This document shows, piece by piece, positions 1 to 5,924 of a DNA stretch of 15,508 bases; positions within the stretch are counted from its first letter, which is position 1, and every line of letters begins with the position of its first letter. The position numbers were made by a program, and so were the translations under genes. Source of the DNA: a bacterium (lineage in GTDB: Bacteria; Bacillota; Clostridia; Oscillospirales; Oscillospiraceae); contig SFQY01000025.1 of assembly GCA_004562395.1 (NCBI GenBank), positions 1 to 15,508 on the forward strand, read 5' to 3'. The notes under the pieces are model-generated. The model saw only the letters and a list, made by a program, of their open reading frames with translations. It was not told the DNA's origin and searched no databases.

Positions 1-34
1 TTTTTAACGAAATGCATACAAATTCGGAACAGAT

Positions 35-125
35 CGCCGTTCCTCATCCGCCCCAGTGTGCGCACTGGGGCACCTTCCCCCCGGGGGAAGGTATGGTGCG
101 GCACTTATCCCCACAAATTCCAATT
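35..125 (+). repeat. Dispersed hairpin repeat, left copy
   Basis: This noncoding block matches, in inverted orientation, the block at 15366-15448. Shared parts are a TTCCTCATCC box, a CCTTCCCC/GGGGAAGG hairpin (arms 72-80 and 84-92) and an ACAAATTCCAATT box at the distal end. Between the first two lies a second hairpin (arms 50-58 and 63-71) whose sequence differs completely from that of the other copy although both form a stem. No reading frame is supported. It is probably a genome-dispersed REP- or MITE-like element. Its copy number elsewhere cannot be seen from this window. Confidence 0.75.
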
Positions 126-192
126 TGTCGAACGATGGGCAACGCCGGTAAGCACTTTTCAAAATCATCCCCGAAGGGGATACATTCACTTA

Positions 193-220
193 TATCTGAT
201 ATCTCGTATCTTATATCTCG
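193..220. repeat. Heptanucleotide tandem repeat, array A
   Basis: Four back-to-back copies of a 7-bp unit, TATCT followed by GA, CG, TA and CG. The last two positions vary and the TATCT core is constant. A hairpin ATCCCC-GAA-GGGGAT (167-181) lies just before it. The array contains stops in several frames and is not part of a gene. It shares its unit with array B, 47 bp further on. Confidence 0.8.
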
Positions 221-267
221 GTTCCTTGCGCCTTCGGCGACGGGCGACCGCGAGGGTCGGTCCCCAT

Positions 268-300
268 TATCTCATATCTTATATCTTATATCTCATATCT
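268..300. repeat. Heptanucleotide tandem repeat, array B
   Basis: About 4.7 copies of the same 7-bp unit (TATCTCA, TATCTTA, TATCTTA, TATCTCA, then a partial copy). Arrays A and B are separated by a GC-rich spacer at 221-265. A GC-rich stretch at 303-329 with a short self-complementary part follows. The period of 7 is exact with no indels, typical of short tandemly repeated repetitive sequences in intergenic DNA. Confidence 0.8.
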
Positions 301-344
301 CCACGGGTTCGCCCCTACGCGGGGGCGCCTGTTGATGGTACAAT

Positions 345-402
345 AAAAAATTGCCCCGTCTGCTTGCGGTGCCGGGAAAACGGCAGCGGAAGCAGGCGGG
401 GC
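345..402 (-). terminator. Rho-independent terminator of the NlpC/P60-like gene
   Basis: On the minus strand a 13-bp stem (arms 390-402 and 353-365, one mismatch) with an inner TGCCG/CGGCA stem is followed by a T-tract at 345-350. It begins 7 bases after the TAA stop codon at 410-412, so it closes this single-gene transcript. Confidence 0.8.
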
Positions 403-409
403 TGTGCTT

Positions 410-1033
410 TTACCAGGAAAGGGCCTTGCGCCACAGAAGGGTCAGGAAGCTTCGGGAGGTGGCCAGCAGGGGATGGGGGACGGGCGCCGGGGCGAAGAAG
501 GAGGAATCGGGCTCATTTTCCACGGGGAAGGGGCCGGAGTAGAAGTGGTAGGGCTCCAGCCGGCGGGCGATGGCACCGAGGGTGTAGAATTTGTGAGGAT
601 CGAAGTCAAAGCCCAGGGCGCTGAGGACCTTCACGGCAAACTCGGCGCAGGTGAACGCGTCCCGGACCCGGATCTTGATGTGCAGCGGGGCGGTCAGTGC
701 CGACAGGTGGTTGTACAGGTACCGCTCGGCGTGGTCGCGCATACCCTGCAGCAGGGTATCCAGCGTCTGCCACTGGCTTTGGGTCAGGGGCAGCCGGTAC
801 AGCCGGATATCGGCGGTGACGCCGTTGTGGTGGTAGCGGCAGGGCTTTTCGGTGACAAAGCCCCCGTAGAGGGGGGTGCGGTAATACCGTCGGGCAAAGG
901 CGTAGAGCCGCCGCAGATCCGCCTCCGTGCCGATGGCCACATGGTTGTAGGGCTCTCCCGTTACCCGGCGGATCAGGCTTCCCATGCGGTAGGGGGTAGC
1001 GGAAAAGAGAACGTAGAGATATTTTTGAGGCAT
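410..1033 (-). CDS. NlpC/P60-like (permuted papain-fold) hypothetical protein
   Basis: A 207-residue soluble protein without signal peptide or membrane segment. Residues 29-34 read YNHVAI, with His31 in the place of the catalytic histidine of permuted NlpC/P60 (YiiX/YebB-type) proteins. Residues 127-133 read FTCAEFA, with Cys129 at the start of a helix as in the nucleophile motif. The order His before Cys is the permuted arrangement. The start is ATG at 1033 with GGAGG 8 bases upstream. A promoter sits 45-75 bases upstream and a terminator just after the stop, so the gene is monocistronic. Family members act on amide bonds in cell-wall peptides or lipids, but the substrate here is unknown and the N-terminus gives no sign of export. 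The family call rests on two short motifs. Confidence 0.6.
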   Translation of the reverse strand: MPQKYLYVLFSATPYRMGSLIRRVTGEPYNHVAIGTEADLRRLYAFARRYYRTPLYGGFVTEKPCRYHHNGVTADIRLYRLPLTQSQWQTLDTLLQGMRDHAERYLYNHLSALTAPLHIKIRVRDAFTCAEFAVKVLSALGFDFDPHKFYTLGAIARRLEPYHFYSGPFPVENEPDSSFFAPAPVPHPLLATSRSFLTLLWRKALSW

Positions 1034-1084
1034 CGTCCGTTCCTCCAGGGTGGGATAGGTCTTCTGCGGGGTGCAGAGGACTGT

Positions 1085-1113
1085 ATCATACCACAGCTTT
1101 GGTGAAAAAACAA
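1085..1113 (-). promoter_or_regulatory. Promoter of the NlpC/P60-like gene
   Basis: On the minus strand: -35 TTGTTT (1108-1113), 17-bp spacer, -10 TATGAT (1085-1090). The predicted RNA start is near 1078, about 45 bases before the ATG. The -35 box lies in the T-tract of the preceding terminator. Confidence 0.6.
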
Positions 1114-1146
1114 TTCCTTCGAACGCAAAGAACGCGTTCGAAGGAA
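1105..1146 (-). terminator. Terminator of the amino acid ABC operon
   Basis: Perfect 13-bp inverted repeat (arms 1114-1126 and 1134-1146, 7-base loop). On the minus strand it is followed by TTGTTTTTTC. A-runs or T-runs flank both sides (aaaaaa at 1145-1150), so it could also work in the other direction. It lies about 185 bases after the ATPase stop, beyond a hairpin repeat at 1197-1284. Confidence 0.75.
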
Positions 1147-1196
1147 AAAATTAAGAAATGTGACGATTCAGTCGTGGTCAGAAAACACAGATAAAG

Positions 1197-1284
1197 GATC
1201 GTTTATGCTTCGTTGGTTACTGCGGCGCGGCGACGCCCTTGGCTCCCCCAATGGGGGAGCCAAGGGGTGCTGCGATAAACGATC
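1197..1284. repeat. REP/MITE-like nested inverted repeat
   Basis: An outer 10-bp inverted repeat GATCGTTTAT (1197-1206) and ATAAACGATC (1275-1284) encloses a perfect 14-bp hairpin (arms 1236-1249 and 1253-1266, loop AAT) built on CTTGGCTCCCCC. The 88-bp unit has no coding potential. It lies in the 3' untranslated region of the amino acid ABC operon and could serve as a transcript end-stabilising hairpin. No clear target-site duplication is visible. Confidence 0.65.
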
Positions 1285-1329
1285 ATTTACGCAAAAGATG
1301 TTTCGCGCGACGAAATGGATACAAGGAAA

Positions 1330-2052
1330 TCACAAAACTTTGGAGAGAAAATCCTTCAGCCGGGGGTTCTGGGGGTTGCCGAAAATTTCCGACGGGGCGC
1401 CCTGCTCCAGGATCTTGCCGTCATCCATGAACAGAACCCGGTTGCCCACCTCCCGGGCAAAGCCCATTTCGTGGGTGACCACCACCATGGTCATGCCGTC
1501 GGCGGCCAGCTCCTTCATAACGGACAGCACCTCGCCCACCATTTCCGGATCCAGGGCGGAGGTGGGCTCGTCGAAGAGCATGACCTCGGGGTTCATAGCC
1601 AGGGCCCGGACTATGGCGATCCGCTGCTTCTGGCCGCCGGAAAGCTGGTTGGGGTAGGCGTCGGCCTTTTCCTCCAGGCCCACCCGGCGCAGCAGCTGCA
1701 GGGCGGTCTCGTCGGCTTCCTCCTGCTTCATCAGACCTGTGCGGACGGGGGCAAGGGTGATGTTGCGGCGGATGGTCATGTTGGGGAACAGGTTGAAGTG
1801 CTGGAAAACCATGCCCATCTTCCGGCGGACCTGGTCGATATCCGTTTTGGGATCCGTGATCTCCACGCCGTCGAAGGTGATGGTGCCGGAGGTGGGCTCC
1901 TCCAGCAGGTTCAGGCTGCGCAGGAAGGTGGATTTGCCGGAGCCGGAGGGGCCGATGATGACGACCTTATCCCCGGGATAGATGTGCTCGGAGATGCCCT
2001 TCAGCACCATATGTCCGCCGAAGGATTTTGTCAGGTCTTTAACGTCGATCAC
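1330..2052 (-). CDS. Polar amino acid ABC transporter ATP-binding protein
   Basis: A 240-residue cytoplasmic ATPase of the GlnQ/HisP type that powers uptake by the permease encoded just upstream. All motifs are intact: Walker A GPSGSGKS (34-41), Q-loop Gln84, signature LSGGQ (137-141), Walker B with Asp161-Glu162, D-loop SALDP and switch His194. Length is normal for the family. The start codon is GTG at 2052, with AAAGGAGG 10 bases upstream lying inside the last codons of the permease gene. The two genes overlap by 14 bases, so translation is probably coupled. It is the last gene of the operon. The substrate cannot be fixed beyond polar amino acids, and glutamine, cystine or a basic amino acid are all possible. 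Confidence 0.95.
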   Translation of the reverse strand: MIDVKDLTKSFGGHMVLKGISEHIYPGDKVVIIGPSGSGKSTFLRSLNLLEEPTSGTITFDGVEITDPKTDIDQVRRKMGMVFQHFNLFPNMTIRRNITLAPVRTGLMKQEEADETALQLLRRVGLEEKADAYPNQLSGGQKQRIAIVRALAMNPEVMLFDEPTSALDPEMVGEVLSVMKELAADGMTMVVVTHEMGFAREVGNRVLFMDDGKILEQGAPSEIFGNPQNPRLKDFLSKVL

Positions 2053-2803
2053 TTTGACGCAGCCTCCTTTCCAGAATGCTCAGCAGCCAGCTGAAGAGGA
2101 TCACCAGCACCAGATAGATGCAGGCGATGCCGATCAGCGGGTACATCTGCTCATAGGTCCGTCCGTAGATTCCCTGGGCGGCGTAGACCAGCTCCTTGCC
2201 GCCGATGACGGTGATCAGGGAGGTGTCCTTCAGCAGAATGATGAATTCATTGCCCAGGGAGGGGAGAATGGCCTTAAAGGCCTGGGGAATGACGATAAAG
2301 CGCATGGTGTCGATGTAGCCAAGACCCAGGCTCCGGCCCGCCTCCGCCTGGCCGGGATCCAGGGCCATCAGGCCGCCGCGGATGATCTCGGCCACGTAGG
2401 CGCCGGAGTTGATGCCCAGGGTAAGGGCACCCACGGCGGTGAAGTTCCGGCTGCTGGAGAAAATGACCATTCCCATGATGAGCAGCTGCACCATCATGGG
2501 GGTGCCCCGGATCACGGTGACATAGACCTTGCAGATCCCGTTGAGGACGCCCAGAACGGCGTTTTTCTTTCCGGGCCGCTGCTGGTCGTGAGCGGTGCGC
2601 ACGATGGCCACCAGCACGCCCAGGGCAATGCCCAGGGCCAGCGCCATGGCTGTAACCAGCAGCGTGGTGCCCACACCCTCCAGATATTGCAGCCAGCGGT
2701 CTTTTTCGATAAATGCCTGATAAAATTTTACGTAAAACTCCTGCCAGAAGGGAAGATCGGTGCCGCTCCGCAGCAGGGCTTTCCAAGCCTCATATTGTTC
2801 CAC
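2039..2803 (-). CDS. Polar amino acid ABC transporter permease (HisM/GlnP family)
   Basis: A 254-residue inner membrane protein with hydrophobic segments near 45-68, 100-115, 122-140, 186-200 and 222-244. The EAA loop at 154-175 (EAGRSLGLGYIDTMRF..P) contacts the ATPase. The N-terminal 40 residues are a hydrophilic, amphipathic extension. The start is taken as GTG at 2803 because AAGGAG lies 7 bases upstream. An in-frame ATG at 2926 is rejected because it falls within the terminator hairpin that precedes this gene. The gene follows the binding protein after a 159-bp gap and overlaps the ATPase gene by 14 bases. Confidence 0.9.
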   Translation of the reverse strand: MEQYEAWKALLRSGTDLPFWQEFYVKFYQAFIEKDRWLQYLEGVGTTLLVTAMALALGIALGVLVAIVRTAHDQQRPGKKNAVLGVLNGICKVYVTVIRGTPMMVQLLIMGMVIFSSSRNFTAVGALTLGINSGAYVAEIIRGGLMALDPGQAEAGRSLGLGYIDTMRFIVIPQAFKAILPSLGNEFIILLKDTSLITVIGGKELVYAAQGIYGRTYEQMYPLIGIACIYLVLVILFSWLLSILERRLRQSDRR

Positions 2804-2912
2804 AGACTCACTCCTTCTCTTTTTTGCCTCCGGGAGGGTCCGGGAGGCTGCCTGCTGATTATGCTCAGAAAACAGCCTTCCCCAGGAGGAAAGCTCTTTT
2901 CCGGACACAAGG

Positions 2913-2951
2913 AAAAAACAGGCCATAAGGGCGGCAGGGCCGCCCTTATGG
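2913..2951 (-). terminator. Internal terminator after the binding-protein gene
   Basis: On the minus strand a perfect 13-bp GC-rich hairpin (arms 2939-2951 and 2923-2935, 3-base loop) is followed by CCTGTTTTTT. It begins 11 bases after the binding-protein stop codon and lies before the permease. No convincing promoter was found in the 2804-2912 gap, so the permease and ATPase probably depend on read-through. This would keep the binding protein in excess. Confidence 0.8.
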
Positions 2952-2962
2952 GATGGATCGCA

Positions 2963-3808
2963 TTACTTCGCGGAAATGTACTTGTCGATGATGGCCTGAA
3001 CGGTGCCGTCGGCGGTCAGCTCCTCAAGAGCGGCATTGACGGCGTCCAGCAGAGCGGTGTTGCTCTTGTTCATGCCGATGGCGTATTCCTCGGTGACGTA
3101 CTCGGTCTCCAGGATGGCCAGGCCGGGGTTGGCGGCTACGAACTCCTCGGCGGGGGCGCTGTCGATAACCACGGCGTCCACCTGGCCGTTCATCAGAGCC
3201 TGGACGGCGGTAGCGCCGTTGTCGTAGGCCAGAACATGATCATCGCCGTAGTCGTCGGTGCAGTAGATGTTGCCGGTGGTGCCCCGCTGGGTGCCGATCA
3301 TGTAGTCGCCCAGGGTGTCGGCGGTGACCTCGGAGCCTTCCTTGACGATGATGACCTGAACGGCGGTGGTGTAGGTGTCGGAGAAGTTCATGACCAACAG
3401 ACGGTCATCGGTGACGGAAACGCCGGCCATGACGATGTCGGACTTGTTCTGCTGAACGGCCAGCAGGGCGGCGTCAAAGTCCATATCCAGGATCTCCAGC
3501 TCCAGGCCCAGCTTTTCGGCGATGGCACCGGCGATCTCCACGTCGATACCGGCGAAGCCGCCGTCATCGGTGGTCATCTCGTAGGGAGGGAAGGCGGCGT
3601 TGGTGGACATCAGCAGCTTGCCGGCCTCCAGAGTCATGGAAGCGGCGGCGGCGGTCTCCGCAGCAGCGGTGGTCTCAACGGCGGTTTCCGGAGCGGCGGT
3701 GGTCTCGGCGGGAGCGGCGGTGGTTTCGGAAGAACCGGAGCCGGAGCAGCCGGCGAACATGCCGGCGATCATCAGCGCGGCAAGAGCGACAGCAAATAAC
3801 TTTTTCAT
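2963..3808 (-). CDS. Polar amino acid ABC transporter substrate-binding lipoprotein
   Basis: A 281-residue lipoprotein of the SBP_bac_3 family that captures an amino acid outside the membrane. It has a KK-rich signal sequence and a lipobox MFAGC with Cys21, then a Ser/Thr/Ala/Glu/Pro-rich linker to about residue 57. The binding domain opens with STNAAFPPYEM and FAGIDVEIAGAIAEKLG, typical of the family. The Arg in the TDDR motif is the usual alpha-carboxylate ligand, and QVDAVVID marks the second lobe. Two ATGs exist 6 bases apart. The inner one (3808) is chosen because GGAG lies 9 bases upstream of it but only 3 bases before the outer one (3814). It is first in its operon and has a strong promoter. 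Confidence 0.93.
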   Translation of the reverse strand: MKKLFAVALAALMIAGMFAGCSGSGSSETTAAPAETTAAPETAVETTAAAETAAAASMTLEAGKLLMSTNAAFPPYEMTTDDGGFAGIDVEIAGAIAEKLGLELEILDMDFDAALLAVQQNKSDIVMAGVSVTDDRLLVMNFSDTYTTAVQVIIVKEGSEVTADTLGDYMIGTQRGTTGNIYCTDDYGDDHVLAYDNGATAVQALMNGQVDAVVIDSAPAEEFVAANPGLAILETEYVTEEYAIGMNKSNTALLDAVNAALEELTADGTVQAIIDKYISAK

Positions 3809-3867
3809 ATTCATACTCTCCTTTTCATTTTCCCCTCATCCAATCCGGAGGGAAATCGGATGAATGC

Positions 3868-3896
3868 ATTATACTGCGAATATTATTCATCGTCAA
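3868..3896 (-). promoter_or_regulatory. Promoter of the amino acid ABC operon
   Basis: On the minus strand: -35 TTGACG (3891-3896), exact 17-bp spacer, consensus -10 TATAAT (3868-3873). The start point would be near 3861, giving a leader of about 53 bases before the ATG at 3808. The region further upstream (3897-4060) is AT-rich and holds a perfect 12-bp palindrome ATATTCGAATAT at 3978-3989, a possible operator. Confidence 0.85.
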
Positions 3897-4090
3897 TAGG
3901 ATTTTTTATACAACATTGGAGGGATTATCCGGCCCCGCATAATAAAAATAGCATAAAAAGATTCATTTACCCTTGGAATATTCGAATATACACATGAAAT
4001 ATGCATTGGATCGACTGGGGGTATATATTCAGATATGCAAAAATTATGAATAAAAATCGAATTCCCGGAGCGGAAGGGCGGCCGGGACCC

Positions 4091-4119
4091 TTGACAGCCC
4101 CGGGGATATCCTGTAAAAT
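4091..4119 (+). promoter_or_regulatory. Promoter of the acyltransferase gene
   Basis: Consensus -35 TTGACA (4091-4096), exact 17-bp spacer, -10 TAAAAT (4114-4119). RNA would start near 4126 and leave an untranslated leader of about 180 bases. Together with the minus-strand promoter at 3868-3896 this makes the 491-bp spacer a divergent control region. Confidence 0.8.
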
Positions 4120-4148
4120 GCGAAATATCGGGATCTCTTCCGGCCCCT

Positions 4149-4183
4149 GGGGGGGGAAAACCCGGGATTTGTCCCGTATTTTT
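4149..4183 (+). promoter_or_regulatory. Possible attenuator in the acyltransferase leader
   Basis: A short hairpin CGGGA-TTTG-TCCCG (4163-4176) followed by TATTTTT (4177-4183) looks like a weak rho-independent terminator inside the leader, 122 bases before the start codon. A run of eight G at 4149-4156 just upstream could pair with GTCCC (4171-4175 or 4184-4188) and compete with the stem. The 5-bp stem is short, so this is tentative. The rest of the leader (4184-4305) holds only small GC-rich self-complementary parts and the gene's AAGGAG site. Confidence 0.35.
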
Positions 4184-4305
4184 GTCCCCAAAAGAGAAAA
4201 ACCATGGCTTTCCCGGCGGAAGCATCCTTTCCCGCGGCATGAACCGCAGAGGGCAGGCGTAAAACGGCAGCCCCGCCGGCAGGAATCAAAAAAGGAGAAG
4301 CCTTT

Positions 4306-5601
4306 ATGAAAACCACTGTCAAGACCATGGACTATGACCGGGTGATGGCCCTTCCCCGGTACCCCTATGAAGCCCCCCGGAAGCCGGGGCTGTTCTGGCG
4401 CAGCCTGATCCGCCTGCTGACGGTTCCTGGACTGGCGGGCACCGGCTTCCGCTTTGAGATCCATGGGCAGCTGCCCGACCCCTCGGAGCCCTGCCTGATC
4501 CTGATGAACCACTCCTGCTTTCTGGATATGCAGATCGCCTACCGGATCCTGTATCCCCGGCCCTTCAATATTATCTGTACCTCCGACGCCTTCGTGGGCA
4601 TGGGAGGCCTGATGAACCGGCTGCTGCGGACCATCGGCTGCGTGCCCACCCAGAAATTCGTCACCGATCTGGGCCTGATCCGGGACATGCTCTACTGCCT
4701 GCGGGAGCTGAAAACCAGCGTACTGCTGTATCCGGAGGCCAGCTACTCCTTTGACGGCACCTGTACGCCGCTGCCCCGGAAGATGGGGGTGCTGCTGAAA
4801 AAGCTGGATGTGCCGGTGGTGATGATCGAGACCTTCGGCGCCTTCTCCCGGAATCCTTTATATAATGAATTGCAGGTTCGCCGGGAGGTCCCCGTCCGGG
4901 CGGAGGCCAGGGTCCTGTTCTCCCGGGAGCAGATCCGGGAAGGCACCGTCCGGGAGCTGTCCGACGGACTGGACCGGGCCTTTTCCTTCGACCATTTCCG
5001 CTGGCAGAAGGAGCAGGGCCTTGCCATCAACGCTCCCTTCCGGGCCGACGGCCTGAACCGGATCCTGTACCAGTGCCCCAGCTGCGGCACCTCCGGCCAA
5101 ATGACCGGCAGGGGAACCGCGCTGACCTGCGGCCACTGCGGAAAGCAATGGCAGCTGACCCCTCTGGGGGAGCTGGAGGCCTCCGACGGAAAAACGGAGT
5201 TTTCCCACATCCCCGACTGGTACGCCTGGGAGCGGGAGCAGGTCCGGCAGGAAATTCTGGAGGGGAAATACCGGCTGGACATCGATGTGGATATCGCCAT
5301 GCTGGTGGATTTCCAGGCCATCTACCGGGTAGGGGAGGGGCACCTGATCCACGACCGGGAGGGCTTCCGCCTCACCGGCTGCGGCGGGCGGCTGAACTAC
5401 ACCCAGAAGCCCCAGGCCTGCTACGGGCTGTACGCCGATTATTATTGGTATGAGCTGGGGGATATCATCTGCATCGGCAACAATGAGCATCTGTATTACT
5501 GCTTCCCCAAGGGCGGCGACGTGGTGGCGAAAACCAGGCTGGCGGCGGAGGAAATGTACAAGCTGTACAAGGCCCGCAGACACGGCGGGATCACCGGATA
5601 A
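4306..5601 (+). CDS. PlsC-type 1-acyl-glycerol-3-phosphate acyltransferase with zinc ribbon
   Basis: A 431-residue protein. Residues 45-215 form a PlsC-type acyltransferase domain: catalytic motif NHSCFLD with His69 and Asp74 (HX4D), and motif III LYPEASYS (Pro143-Glu144) for phosphate binding. Such enzymes transfer an acyl chain to lysophosphatidic acid at the membrane. The C-terminal half is unusual: a four-cysteine zinc ribbon (CPSC 257-260, CGHC 275-278) and a further domain (about 300-425) ending in a helix. PlsC is usually about 200-250 residues, so the extra 200 are an accessory module of unknown role. ATG 4306 has AAGGAG 8 bases upstream. The gene is transcribed alone from the promoter at 4091. 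No clear terminator follows it. Arginine codons are mostly CGG. Confidence 0.85.
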   Translation: MKTTVKTMDYDRVMALPRYPYEAPRKPGLFWRSLIRLLTVPGLAGTGFRFEIHGQLPDPSEPCLILMNHSCFLDMQIAYRILYPRPFNIICTSDAFVGMGGLMNRLLRTIGCVPTQKFVTDLGLIRDMLYCLRELKTSVLLYPEASYSFDGTCTPLPRKMGVLLKKLDVPVVMIETFGAFSRNPLYNELQVRREVPVRAEARVLFSREQIREGTVRELSDGLDRAFSFDHFRWQKEQGLAINAPFRADGLNRILYQCPSCGTSGQMTGRGTALTCGHCGKQWQLTPLGELEASDGKTEFSHIPDWYAWEREQVRQEILEGKYRLDIDVDIAMLVDFQAIYRVGEGHLIHDREGFRLTGCGGRLNYTQKPQACYGLYADYYWYELGDIICIGNNEHLYYCFPKGGDVVAKTRLAAEEMYKLYKARRHGGITG

Positions 5602-5740
5602 ACGGGAAGGTGTCCCGCACGTGGAAACGGACGGCTGGAAGAGAAGGAAATATTACGGAAGGGAAAGCTGCATTTGCGCACAAAAAGGACCGGATAAAAC
5701 GGATTGTTTTGTACAATTAGATGAAAAGCTTAAAAAACAT

Positions 5741-5769
5741 TTGACATCCAGGCGTGGACAGTGCATAAT
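5741..5769 (+). promoter_or_regulatory. Promoter of the peptide ABC transporter locus
   Basis: Consensus -35 TTGACA (5741-5746), 17-bp spacer, -10 CATAAT (5764-5769). RNA would start near 5776, about 149 bases before the binding-protein ATG. The preceding gap (5602-5740) holds nothing recognisable apart from a 5-bp inverted repeat CGGGA/TCCCG. Confidence 0.85.
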
Positions 5770-5797
5770 AGTAAAGTGATGAAGCGTCGAAAAAAGT

Positions 5798-5852
5798 GCC
5801 CCTCGGGGGCCTTTGGCGGCGCTGCCAAAGATTTTTCTCCTTCGGAGAAAAA
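5798..5852 (+). promoter_or_regulatory. Three-hairpin 5' leader of the binding-protein gene
   Basis: Three hairpins lie end to end in the predicted untranslated leader: GCCCC/GGGGC (5798-5802, 5806-5810), CTTTGGC/GCCAAAG (5811-5817, 5824-5830) and TTTTTCTCC/GGAGAAAAA (5832-5840, 5844-5852). None has a following T-tract on the plus strand, so they are not simple terminators. The ribosome site AAAGGGAGG lies further on, 12 bases before the ATG. They may protect the mRNA 5' end, fold as a regulatory RNA, or be a dispersed repeat. No known riboswitch class was recognised. Confidence 0.5.
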
Positions 5853-5924
5853 ATGAACCTCTGTACGGCCATTGTTTTTAAAACAATTGTCATAAAAATC
5901 AAGAAAGGGAGGATTTTTTCTAAA

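Noticed and set aside
193..300. CRISPR array
   Set aside because: The unit is 7 bp without spacers and no cas gene is nearby.
2804..2926. ATG at 2926 as start of the amino acid permease
   Set aside because: It lies inside the terminator hairpin. GTG at 2803 has AAGGAG at good spacing.
1982..3799. Long plus-strand open frame opposite the amino acid ABC genes, and a similar minus-strand one at 5730-7445
   Set aside because: Both are composition shadows of well-supported genes and contain no recognisable motif.
5796..5924. Upstream ATG start for the peptide-binding lipoprotein
   Set aside because: It would place 43 residues before the signal helix and lipobox and lies in the leader hairpins. 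The ATG at 5925 has a ribosome site and a proper signal sequence.
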